In this document: one piece after another, positions 1-6,473 of the stretch
Layout of the letters: every line of letters begins with the position of its first letter
Position numbering within the stretch: position 1 is the first letter of the stretch
Origin: Deltaproteobacteria bacterium
GTDB lineage: Bacteria > Desulfobacterota > UBA8473
Direction of reading: 5' to 3'
Length of the DNA stretch: 7,459 nucleotides
NCBI GenBank assembly: GCA_030643245.1
Contig: DAOWME010000150.1
Coordinates: forward strand, 1-7,459
The notes under the pieces: generated by a model
Database searches by the model: none
Seen by the model: only the letters and a program-made list of their open reading frames with translations
What the model was told of the DNA's origin: nothing
Program-made: the position numbers and the translations under genes

Positions 1-37
1 CTCGCTCTCAAATTTGCGTCCCCAAGTATAGAATCCT

Positions 38-1561
38 TTATAACAGGAGCCACTGTCCCACAGTATTTACTGAGTATCCCTCGCCAAAATGCTTGGTGAA
101 AATTCGGAAGTAATAAAGCTCTTCTTTGCTTCGTATGATCGGGTGTGCGGCCTGAGCTTCTGCCAGCTCCTCATCAGAGATCTGTTTTTCGAAATATGAG
201 GGCAATACATCGGCAGACCCGGATCCCTGTGAGAACTCCTGCTTGCTGCGCCACACAATTGAATCTGGAAGGAGCCCTTCATAGGCCTTGCGGAAGATCC
301 ACTTTTCGATTTTTCGATCTCCCTCGGGATATTGCTTATATTGTGGGGGTATTGTTAATGCATAGTTTAATAGTTCCTCTGAAATCAATGGAGCTACAAC
401 GCGAACAGAATGGCATTGGTTCATGCGATCCAGCCGTAACGATGCGTTGTTATGTAAGAAACCGATACATTCCATCTGCCTGGCAAACAGCCCTTCGGCG
501 GGACACTCAGCAAGATATTTATATCCACAGAACACCTCGTCACCACCTTCTCCGGAGAGGAGTATCTCAATCCCATGCGCCTCTTTGGCATATTTAGATA
601 TAATAAAGTTGGAAACGGAACTCCGCACCAATGACGGATCAAAATGTTCCAGATGGAAGATGACCTCTGGGAGCGCATCTAATAACTGCCCCAAGTCGAT
701 TATAACCTCGTGGTGATCAGAATCGACGTGTCGGGCAATTACTCTACCGGCGTGAATGTCATTGCTCTCTCCCACGCCAATGGCAAATGTCTTCAGCTTC
801 GCATCCTGTCCGAATTTGTCCTTATACGCCTTGCTGCCGATATAGTTGATAACGCTGCTGTCTATGCCGCCACTCAGCAGTCCGCCTGTCGGTACGCTGA
901 AATCTATACGATTATTGAAGCTTTGCGCGACGATCTCTCGTATGTTCGCTCCCATCTTATTGATGCCGTCTGTTGTTAATTCCGGCGCTGTCTCGGGCAG
1001 TTCGGCAAACGGCGTCATATTGCCGGAGCCATCCATGGAGTTGCCGTTGGGGAACTCGTAAACCGCGTCCGTTACCTTGAGAATCGACTTCAACTCGGAA
1101 GATAGATACAGTGTATTGTCCTTCTCTGCATAGAAGAGGGTCTTGATACCCAAAAGATCACGCGCCGCAAAGATCTCCTTTCCATCGGATATGACCATCG
1201 CAAAAATCGTATCGCCAAGATATTCAAGCATACCCTTGCCGAACTTTTCATAAAGGGCCAGAATCAATCGTTCTTCTCTAAAAGGGCCGTCCGGAACATT
1301 ATGCAATTCAGCCAACTCCGGCCAATTTCCCATCTGTCCATCATAGCAAATGGTTAAATTAGGGCGGGTAGCGCTGCGAACCGGAATCTTGGCTGCCTCA
1401 TCCCGCATCGCCCCGTCGGCCTGCAAGTAGTTCTGAGCCAATATGATCCGTCCATCTGCGTTGATTCCCGAGACATATGGGCCTCGATGCTCAATCGCTT
1501 CCATCATGGTTTCAATAATCGTTCGGTTCGGGTTCCCATAGGCAACGGCCATTCCGCTCAT
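38..1561 (-). CDS. Asparagine synthetase-like ATP-dependent amide synthetase with degenerate glutaminase domain
   Basis: Homologue of AsnB-type asparagine synthetase, 507 aa from the chosen start (E. coli AsnB has about 554). The N-terminal class II glutamine amidotransferase fold spans about residues 1-190 and the synthetase domain about 205-500. The synthetase half looks active: the PP-loop SGGIDSS (230-236) for ATP/pyrophosphate, SGEGGDE (336-342), and WRSKQEF with Lys440 matching the AsnB/beta-lactam synthetase catalytic lysine. The glutaminase half looks dead: the protein begins Met-Ser-Gly where the family has Met-Cys-Gly, and by eye alignment to E. coli AsnB the positions of Arg49, Asn74, Glu76 and Asp98 are Tyr45, Asp74, Gln76 and Glu96. 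It may use free ammonia, or an intramolecular or external amine, as beta-lactam synthetases do. I chose ATG at 1561 rather than an upstream in-frame GTG at 1585 because a strong Shine-Dalgarno sits just before it and the family start aligns there. Separated from the upstream gene by 205 bp. Product unknown. Confidence 0.9.
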   Translation of the reverse strand: MSGMAVAYGNPNRTIIETMMEAIEHRGPYVSGINADGRIILAQNYLQADGAMRDEAAKIPVRSATRPNLTICYDGQMGNWPELAELHNVPDGPFREERLILALYEKFGKGMLEYLGDTIFAMVISDGKEIFAARDLLGIKTLFYAEKDNTLYLSSELKSILKVTDAVYEFPNGNSMDGSGNMTPFAELPETAPELTTDGINKMGANIREIVAQSFNNRIDFSVPTGGLLSGGIDSSVINYIGSKAYKDKFGQDAKLKTFAIGVGESNDIHAGRVIARHVDSDHHEVIIDLGQLLDALPEVIFHLEHFDPSLVRSSVSNFIISKYAKEAHGIEILLSGEGGDEVFCGYKYLAECPAEGLFARQMECIGFLHNNASLRLDRMNQCHSVRVVAPLISEELLNYALTIPPQYKQYPEGDRKIEKWIFRKAYEGLLPDSIVWRSKQEFSQGSGSADVLPSYFEKQISDEELAEAQAAHPIIRSKEELYYFRIFTKHFGEGYSVNTVGQWLLL

Positions 1562-1564
1562 GTG

Positions 1565-1573
1565 ACCTCCTTT
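1565..1573 (-). promoter_or_regulatory. Strong Shine-Dalgarno that fixes the start of the AsnB-like gene
   Basis: On the minus strand the sequence reads AAAGGAGGT followed by three bases and then ATG. It is a near-perfect anti-16S match with slightly tight spacing. The alternative GTG at 1585 has no purine-rich stretch in front of it. This start makes residue 2 a serine (AGC), the position of the catalytic cysteine in functional glutaminases. Confidence 0.8.
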
Positions 1574-1604
1574 GTAAACGTTCACGGGTTAAAGATTCAA
1601 AGTT

Positions 1605-1710
1605 CGGGGATGATTCCCTATTATGTGATTTCAAAAAAAAGTTGTTTGTGGGTTATAATGATGGCATATTTGCCTTACGTAGGGGCGAATCTTGTGTTCG
1701 CCCTTAATCC
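1605..1710 (+). repeat. 106-bp dispersed intergenic repeat, copy 1
   Basis: Nearly identical, in inverted orientation, to 6271-6376. The two copies differ by a few substitutions and two compensating single-base indels (in an A-rich run around 1632-1641 and a G run at 1650-1652), so both are 106 bp long. Small hairpins are kept in both: GGGA/TCCC at 1607-1618, GGCA/TGCC at 1663-1674 and GGGCGAA/TTCGCCC at 1683-1703. The repeat fills most of the gap between the SAM methyltransferase and the AsnB-like gene. Homology stops at 1710, which corresponds to an internal point of the longer palindromic element in copy 2. It looks like a non-autonomous or REP/MITE-like element. No transposase is present in the window. 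Confidence 0.85.
1683..1703. repeat. Hairpin GGGCGAA/TTCGCCC inside repeat copy 1
   Basis: A perfect 7-bp stem with a 7-nt loop. On the minus strand the nearest T-run (eight T, 1640-1633) lies more than 40 nt after it, so it does not form a standard intrinsic terminator for the SAM methyltransferase gene. It may still stabilise or attenuate the transcript between the two genes. Confidence 0.6.
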
Positions 1711-1766
1711 TTTCATAAATTGAATTTCAATGCGTTATCGGTCGGAAGCTTCTGAGGACTCATTCA

Positions 1767-3023
1767 TTACTTCCTTATTTCAAATATCCCGACCAGGCCG
1801 TGACCCATCCCTGTTCCGGGCTGGAGGTCCATCTCCAGTTTTCTCAAAGAAAAACCGAGATGCGGTTCTATGATATTGGCTCGGACGTCCCCCCACTTGA
1901 GCCATCCTACCCCCTCGATTACCCTTTGCATGGTATTCATGGCCTCCTTGAGGGGGTCGGGAAAAAAGGGAAGCACATCAGACGGACTCTCCGATGCCTT
2001 TTCGGAGCTGTAAGTGTTCAACAAGGAAATGGTATGTCTCACCAGGGTGTTGCAACAAATGAAAAACATCTCGAAAAAGTTGTTGATATAATCAAAACCG
2101 GGCCGAGGAACATAGTCAACCAGTAGACTTTCAAGGTCGGTTCGCAGGTAGGGCTCAAAGAGGGTGTTTACCGCAGTTCGGAGTTTGGGGCAGTTATTGT
2201 TGTAGTCTCCAGTTTCCATATGTCTCCCGATGAGAAGGGATCGGTCGAAAAAGACAACCGGTCTTATCTCAACGCCGGACTCTTCTGCGGCCCGGTTCAC
2301 AATTTGCATTATTTCATCCCTGGTTATAAGGCGTAGAGGAAAGACCGGCACATCGTTCTTTTCCTCTTCATCATCCGCAATGAAATATGAGATACGGTAA
2401 TCCATAAAGTATTCCTCGTCAGCCGGATGGTGCCAAAGATCACACCACTCGTATGAGTATCGTCCGAGCCAATCTCCTATGAAAAGAGCTTTGTGAGGAG
2501 CATGTTTACAAATGTCGGAGATGAGTTTTACATTTTGATCGTCGTGAAAGTGGGAGAGGGTGCCATAAGATGTGAAGTAGATATCGAAAGGTTCTTTTTC
2601 GAGAATAGAAGGCGGCAAGCATCCGGAAAGATCCCCCTTGAGGAAACGCGTTTTTGGGAACCTTCCATAATTGGCCCTTGCCTGCTCTAGGAGGTCTTCA
2701 TTGATGTCCACTCCCACATACTCTCTGAGCATGTCCTCGGTGATTGCGTTCGTAATGTATTCATATATGCCCGGGTCTTTGGTTGCAACCCCCATCAATA
2801 GATCATAGCCATCCCCGCTTCCGCATCCCAAATCGAGGATCCTGATGCGCTGCAGGCGCTGCTTTTTCCTCTCGGCCAGATCATTTAAGGCCGGGCGAAG
2901 GAAGATCCCGCTCACTTGGTCTTCCCAGAACCGCCTGACATTGTCGTATTTGCCCAAAAGGCCGGGGGGCTTGTAATAAAGTCCTGTACGGACAGCCTGG
3001 GTGTATGCTTTTTTTTCCGCCAT
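1767..3023 (-). CDS. Class I SAM-dependent methyltransferase with long C-terminal extension
   Basis: A 418-aa Rossmann-fold methyltransferase. Motif I is ILDLGCGSGDG (62-72), the acidic end of strand 2 is VGVDIN (103-108, Asp106), and GDLSG (130-134) followed by FDIYFTSYGTLSHF (146-159) fits the motif III/IV region. The N-terminal about 55 residues and about 180 residues after the core (from about 235) match no domain I recognise. The C-terminal part is rich in aromatic residues (for example NNFFEMFFICC at 314-324) and could form a substrate-binding lid or a dimer interface. It is about 150 residues longer than a minimal class I enzyme. It follows the corrinoid protein gene by 42 nt in the same frame, with a purine-rich stretch (AAGGAGGAAGGAAAG) before ATG. 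No in-frame alternative start exists back to the previous stop. It ends in tandem stops TAA-TGA. Methyl acceptor unknown; an N- or O-methyltransferase acting on a small molecule is the most likely guess. Confidence 0.88.
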   Translation of the reverse strand: MAEKKAYTQAVRTGLYYKPPGLLGKYDNVRRFWEDQVSGIFLRPALNDLAERKKQRLQRIRILDLGCGSGDGYDLLMGVATKDPGIYEYITNAITEDMLREYVGVDINEDLLEQARANYGRFPKTRFLKGDLSGCLPPSILEKEPFDIYFTSYGTLSHFHDDQNVKLISDICKHAPHKALFIGDWLGRYSYEWCDLWHHPADEEYFMDYRISYFIADDEEEKNDVPVFPLRLITRDEIMQIVNRAAEESGVEIRPVVFFDRSLLIGRHMETGDYNNNCPKLRTAVNTLFEPYLRTDLESLLVDYVPRPGFDYINNFFEMFFICCNTLVRHTISLLNTYSSEKASESPSDVLPFFPDPLKEAMNTMQRVIEGVGWLKWGDVRANIIEPHLGFSLRKLEMDLQPGTGMGHGLVGIFEIRK

Positions 3024-3065
3024 TTTTGTGATCTTTCCTTCCTCCTTGAAGAACGACCTCGCAGA

Positions 3066-3746
3066 TTACGGAGTTATATCCCTCAATATATCAATCGCTT
3101 CAAATGCATCTCTGCAATGGGCATCCGCTCCGATCTTCTTTGCGAAGTCCGGAGATGTGGGGGCCCCTCCGATCAGCACTTTAACTTTGCTCCGCAGTCC
3201 CTCGGATTCCATCAACTCAATAACCGAGGCCATCTTGATCATGGTGGTCGTCAGGAGGGCCGACAGACCGACAAATTCCGCATTGTATTCTTTGACAGCC
3301 TCCACGATCTTTTCTGCACTGATGCCGGCGCCGAGATCCTTGACATTATAGCCCGCACCCTTGAGCAGCGTTGCCACGATATTTTTTCCAATATCGTGGA
3401 GGTCGCCTTCCACTGTGGCAATAACAAAGGTGCCTTTGCTTTTTACGTCGCTGTGTATCAAGTGGGGCTCAAGGATATCCATTGCGGTTCCCACAGACTC
3501 GGCGCCGGCCAACATATCCGGGATCAGATACTCTCCGGAATCATACTTCTCTCCCACAGTGACCATCGCCTCGGATAGGGCGTCGATCAACCGTTTGCCC
3601 GAAATATCTTGCTTGATCGCATCTCTAACCAATTCAGAAACACCGGGTTTCCCCTCCATCTTGCCGTCATAACCCTCATCAGAGCTGTCAACACGGCCCA
3701 TAACAACATTTGTCTTTATCTCTCTTATTAATTCGTCAGCTACCAT
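3066..3746 (-). CDS. Corrinoid protein (MtbC/MttC-like methyl carrier)
   Basis: A 226-aa methyl-carrying cobamide protein of the MtbC/MttC/MtmC type. The N-terminal helical cap domain covers about residues 1-100 and the B12-binding Rossmann domain about 105-226. The base-off/His-on signature D-x-H-x-x-G is EGDLHDIG, with Asp115, His117 as lower cobalt ligand and Gly120. The further cobalamin-tail motifs are present: GLSALLTTT (160-168) and IGGAPTSPDF (192-201). It would be methylated by a partner MttB-family enzyme and demethylated by the pterin-binding methyltransferase encoded two genes upstream. Its ATG follows the upstream stop by only 9 nt, with GAGG about 7 nt ahead of it, so translation is probably coupled. 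An insertion of about 15 acidic or Gly-rich residues around 18-34 lengthens the usual N-terminus slightly. The ATP-dependent corrinoid reactivase (RamA-like) such systems need is not in the window. Confidence 0.95.
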   Translation of the reverse strand: MVADELIREIKTNVVMGRVDSSDEGYDGKMEGKPGVSELVRDAIKQDISGKRLIDALSEAMVTVGEKYDSGEYLIPDMLAGAESVGTAMDILEPHLIHSDVKSKGTFVIATVEGDLHDIGKNIVATLLKGAGYNVKDLGAGISAEKIVEAVKEYNAEFVGLSALLTTTMIKMASVIELMESEGLRSKVKVLIGGAPTSPDFAKKIGADAHCRDAFEAIDILRDITP

Positions 3747-3755
3747 ATCATTGCC

Positions 3756-5291
3756 TCACAGTTCAAAATTATCTTTAGGTAACACCCCTGCAATCTTCTT
3801 GTAGATCTCATCAATAACCTCATCGGAAAGCTGCTTCTCTGCTGTTTCTTGAATTTCTTTTAATTTGGCACAGGCATTTTCAAGCGCCTCATCTCTGTCC
3901 CCCTCCCCTTCGAGTCCGTAAGGTTGGGATACGAGTCCGCGCCGCATTTGCTTGCGTATGTGCCTTGCGAACAGCCTGGTGCTAGAAGCGGTTACCTTGC
4001 GTATCTCAACGATGGATGCTTCCGTCACTTCTTCATTAACGATAGGAGGGCGCAGGATCTCCCTGACCAAAGATATATGGGCATCGTCGAGAATCGCCTG
4101 CACAGGGCAAAAGATATTCGTCCTGTCCAGAAGACCAAAGGCATAATGGATATACTGAGCTCCGGATTGTGCTACTGCAAGCTGGGAAAAGAGCTTTTCC
4201 ACTGTAGCTTGTATTCCCGGAACTTTACTGTCTCCCACCCCTGCAGTAGAATAGCATGGTATATTATAAAAACGCGCCATCTCGACGCAGTCGATATTAT
4301 AATGGATAAATTCCGGCGCGCCGTAGAAATCGTGCAATGTATCGAGCCGCGCCCGAACCGGCACAGCGCCATACAGTGCCGGTGTCCCTGGATTCACTAA
4401 TTGAGTAAGGGTTATGCCCGCAAGGATCTCCGCATTGATCAAAGACACCATCCCCTCTTCCTGAATCGGAGCCGTAGACCCGCCTTGGGGTGAGGACGAG
4501 ATTACCAGGGGTAGTCCTCGCCTTGAAATCTCAATCACCTTTTGGGTGGTGTCTTCGACCATCTGAAGAGGACTCTTGATCAGGCACGCGATAAAAGATA
4601 TCAAAGGATTATCCTGAAAAGACGCTGTTCCGCCTGCAATGATCTCACCGAGACGCACCACATTGTCGAGTGACGATATATCCACCAGCCCAGCCTGCAC
4701 ATGCTTCGCCGTATAAAGGAGGCTCGCGAAGAAGACATTTATGTCTTTATTCGAGACTGAAATGCCTTCATCCTGGATATTTACATTGCGGATGAAAAAG
4801 TCCACGTTCGGCAAGGAATCGCATAACCGGGCAGACTCGCATAGCCGGAGGATTGTTCCTCTCTTTTCCTTATAGATCGGATGGCGCATGGTTATGGAGG
4901 AATCGGTTGTACATACGAAATCCGCGATCTCCGTATCGAGAAAGATGTTTGTTTCCGAGCCGGTCCCGAAATAGACCCGCGCCTCCCGAGAGTCCAAAAT
5001 AAGCCGGTTGGCCCAGTCCGGGGCGCCCAGAACGATCCGGGACGGCGCCGATTCAATCGCCTCCATTACCACCTTTTCAGGGATTCGGATGTTCCACGCA
5101 TTTTCTCCATCGGAAATAGCGGTAATGCAACCAGCTTCTTCAAAGAGGGAAACCGCTTCCTCATTAAAGCATGTGATCCCGAGATCATTGAGGACCCTCA
5201 GGGAAGAGTCATGGAGGATTCGGATCTGTTCCTCGCTTAAGCGGAAAGTGGGAGCAACCAATGTGCCGGCACGGAATGTTCCATCATTCAT
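3756..5291 (-). CDS. MttB-superfamily methylamine-type:corrinoid methyltransferase (non-pyrrolysine), complete
   Basis: A 511-aa member of the trimethylamine methyltransferase (MttB/COG5598) superfamily, full length for the family. Hallmarks seen are the N-terminal segment with RLSEEQIRILHDSSLRVLNDLGI (17-39), the GTGSET region (109-114), TAKHVQAG (194-201), the Pro/Gly-rich SSSPQGGSTAPI (265-276), TLTQLVNPGTPALYG (294-308) and TAGVGDSK (349-356). No in-frame TAG interrupts it, so it is not a pyrrolysine enzyme. Characterised non-Pyl relatives demethylate glycine betaine, proline betaine, carnitine or gamma-butyrobetaine; the substrate here is unknown. The C-terminal tail beyond about 455 is highly charged. 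The start is ATG with AGAGGTG 8 nt upstream (5306-5300). It lies 18 nt after the methyl-THF methyltransferase gene and 9 nt before the corrinoid gene, the usual three-component arrangement. Confidence 0.93.
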   Translation of the reverse strand: MNDGTFRAGTLVAPTFRLSEEQIRILHDSSLRVLNDLGITCFNEEAVSLFEEAGCITAISDGENAWNIRIPEKVVMEAIESAPSRIVLGAPDWANRLILDSREARVYFGTGSETNIFLDTEIADFVCTTDSSITMRHPIYKEKRGTILRLCESARLCDSLPNVDFFIRNVNIQDEGISVSNKDINVFFASLLYTAKHVQAGLVDISSLDNVVRLGEIIAGGTASFQDNPLISFIACLIKSPLQMVEDTTQKVIEISRRGLPLVISSSPQGGSTAPIQEEGMVSLINAEILAGITLTQLVNPGTPALYGAVPVRARLDTLHDFYGAPEFIHYNIDCVEMARFYNIPCYSTAGVGDSKVPGIQATVEKLFSQLAVAQSGAQYIHYAFGLLDRTNIFCPVQAILDDAHISLVREILRPPIVNEEVTEASIVEIRKVTASSTRLFARHIRKQMRRGLVSQPYGLEGEGDRDEALENACAKLKEIQETAEKQLSDEVIDEIYKKIAGVLPKDNFEL

Positions 5292-5309
5292 AGAATCTTC
5301 ACCTCTTTA

Positions 5310-6125
5310 TCAGAATTTCCCTTCTCTCAATGTCCGGGTAAACCGCCGGCAATGGCGATCCCTGCCTGAGATAAGTTCACCGAGCAGGATCCCCCTGCGA
5401 ATTTCTCTGTCTGTAGGGTCACATATCACCGATTTGAGGCCGTTGGAGATCGTCGCCATGAGAAAGGCGTGGTTGATCAGGGATCGTTTCGGGAGTCCAT
5501 ACGATATATTCGAAAGACCGATCGTGGTCTTCGATTTAGGCAAGAACTCTCCTATACCTCTGAGGGCTTCCAGGGTAACTTCTCCCTGGCTGATATCTGC
5601 GGAGATCGGCAATACCAGCGGATCAAAAAAGATGTTTTCTTCCGGTATCCCGAACTTTGACGATTCCTCACATATCTTCCGGCAGATATTTATCCGCGAA
5701 GCGGCGTCTTTCGGGATCCCGGTTGAATCCATTGCCAGGGCAATGAAGGGAACCTTATGCTCGCTTACTATCGGCAAAAGCTTCTCCATTTTATCTTTTG
5801 TTCCCTTGATGGAGTTCATGATCCAGGGCCGTCGTCCTCCAAGATATTCGGCGCCCTCTTTCATGACAACCAAATCTGCGGTATCGAGAGCGAGGCCTTT
5901 TTCAGTGGATTCCAGGGCCACGTCGATCAGCCACTTTAAGCCATCTATCTCTTGGTCAATGTCACCTGTGCCTGTTGCGGCGTTAAGATCAATATAATGG
6001 GCTCCGGCCAGATCCTGTTTTCTGATCTCCTCCCATATAATTTCGTAGTTTCGGGACCTTATCGCCTCGCCGATATCTCTTCTTGTTGCATTGACCCTCT
6101 CTCCAATATGATCATAACTCGGCAT
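5310..6125 (-). CDS. Methyl-tetrahydrofolate:corrinoid methyltransferase (pterin-binding, MtgA/MtvA-like)
   Basis: A 271-aa TIM-barrel pterin-binding (DHPS-like) methyltransferase of the AcsE/MtgA/MtvA type, close to the usual 260-310 aa. It moves the methyl group between the cobamide of the corrinoid protein and tetrahydrofolate. Motifs are GERVN (8-12), HYIDLNAATG (43-52), NSIKG (104-108), AMDSTGIP (131-138), FFDPLVLPI (166-174, with the conserved Asp168) and TIGLSNISYGLP (201-212), whose Asn206 matches the Asn that protonates or activates N5 of the folate in AcsE. It is the first gene of the four-gene run. The start is constrained by an in-frame TGA two codons upstream. The only purine stretch (GAAGG) directly abuts the ATG, so initiation may be weak or involve an unusual leader. 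The family N-terminus (around GER-N) aligns well with this start. Confidence 0.93.
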   Translation of the reverse strand: MPSYDHIGERVNATRRDIGEAIRSRNYEIIWEEIRKQDLAGAHYIDLNAATGTGDIDQEIDGLKWLIDVALESTEKGLALDTADLVVMKEGAEYLGGRRPWIMNSIKGTKDKMEKLLPIVSEHKVPFIALAMDSTGIPKDAASRINICRKICEESSKFGIPEENIFFDPLVLPISADISQGEVTLEALRGIGEFLPKSKTTIGLSNISYGLPKRSLINHAFLMATISNGLKSVICDPTDREIRRGILLGELISGRDRHCRRFTRTLREGKF

Positions 6126-6244
6126 CCTTCATTTGTCGGTTTACGGGATGGTTCCACGCGTTGTGATATTTTCGAGATATTTGTGGAATGTGCAAAACGA
6201 TTTGAACCTCTGGAAAATCCGGCCCAATGTAGCCGGTAATATCT

Positions 6245-6303
6245 CGTAGGGGCGATCCGTGTGATCGCCCGGATTAAGGGCGAACACAAGATTCGCCCCT
6301 ACG
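6245..6303. repeat. 59-bp palindromic element with 11-bp terminal inverted repeats
   Basis: The ends are perfect inverted repeats: CGTAGGGGCGA at 6245-6255 and TCGCCCCTACG at 6293-6303. Inside are two hairpins, GGGCGATC/GATCGCCC (6250-6257 with 6263-6270, 5-nt loop) and GGGCGAA/TTCGCCC (6278-6284 with 6292-6298, 7-nt loop), joined by GGATTAA. Only the second hairpin half is present in repeat copy 1. The structure resembles small REP/MITE-like palindromic elements that occur in intergenic regions of many bacteria. Confidence 0.75.
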
Positions 6304-6376
6304 TAAGGCAAATATGCCATCATTATAACCCCACAAACAACTCTTTTAGAAATCACATAATAGGGAACCATCCCCG
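6271..6376 (-). repeat. 106-bp dispersed intergenic repeat, copy 2 (inverted)
   Basis: Reverse-complement copy of 1605-1710, with identity above roughly 90 percent by eye. The stretch from the ATAATG at 6328-6323 down to 6271 is identical to copy 1. Differences fall in the A-rich run, the G run and one base in the GGGA/TCCC hairpin loop. Copy 2 continues seamlessly into a second hairpin (6250-6270) that copy 1 lacks. Together the two copies flank the four-gene run in opposite orientation. Confidence 0.85.
6323..6328 (-). promoter_or_regulatory. Possible -10 box (TATAAT) within repeat copy 2
   Basis: Read on the minus strand this is a perfect TATAAT pointing at the methyl-THF methyltransferase gene, about 200 nt upstream of its ATG. 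No good -35 box lies 16-18 nt before it: the TTGTTT present is only about 6 nt away. A transcript starting here would run through both hairpins of the palindromic element as its leader. Weak, and it could be chance in AT-rich sequence. Confidence 0.15.
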
Positions 6377-6473
6377 GTTTACACTTATAACTTTCGGAAT
6401 TTTCGTGTAACCGCACAAGTTAGAAAAATTGTAAACTACTTTTGAGATCATATGAAAGATGCCCAATTTTTCA

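Noticed and set aside
46..60. GCCACTG string resembling part of a cobalamin riboswitch B12 box
   Set aside because: It lies inside the 3' coding end of the AsnB-like gene, on the opposite strand, with none of the other conserved riboswitch elements.
1583..1585. Upstream GTG start for the AsnB-like gene, adding eight residues
   Set aside because: It has no Shine-Dalgarno, while the ATG at 1561 has AAAGGAGGT just before it and matches the family's N-terminal boundary.
1633..1703. Intrinsic terminator after the SAM methyltransferase gene, from the GGGCGAA hairpin and the T8 run
   Set aside because: On the minus strand the T-run begins more than 40 nt after the 7-bp stem, with an unrelated small hairpin between them. 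The spacing does not fit a rho-independent terminator.
1719..1731. ATTGAATTTCAAT 13-bp palindrome as an operator
   Set aside because: It is an AT-rich odd palindrome with no promoter element beside it and no second copy near another start; chance is a sufficient explanation.
2916..3578. Plus-strand open frame of 220 codons opposite the corrinoid protein gene
   Set aside because: It is antisense to the corrinoid protein and the SAM methyltransferase start, with His/Cys-rich composition typical of a reverse-complement reading. No supporting motif or ribosome binding site.
3756..5291. Pyrrolysine (amber) use in the MttB-family gene
   Set aside because: The frame is open over the full family length with no internal TAG and terminates at TGA. 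The partial paralogue also shows no TAG. None of the five genes fully seen ends in TAG, but five is too few to conclude anything about amber reassignment.
5008..5997. Long plus-strand open frame (329 codons) opposite the MttB-family and pterin methyltransferase genes
   Set aside because: It lies antisense to two genes with clear family motifs and spans their junction. Its translation is Ser/Arg/Pro-rich with no recognisable motif, as expected for a shadow frame.
6141..6416. Short minus-strand reading frame (91 codons) through repeat copy 2, and its counterpart through copy 1
   Set aside because: Their only shared part is the dispersed repeat. They lack ribosome binding sites and outside the repeat are unrelated. 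Such frames through this kind of hairpin repeat are commonly mis-annotated as proteins.
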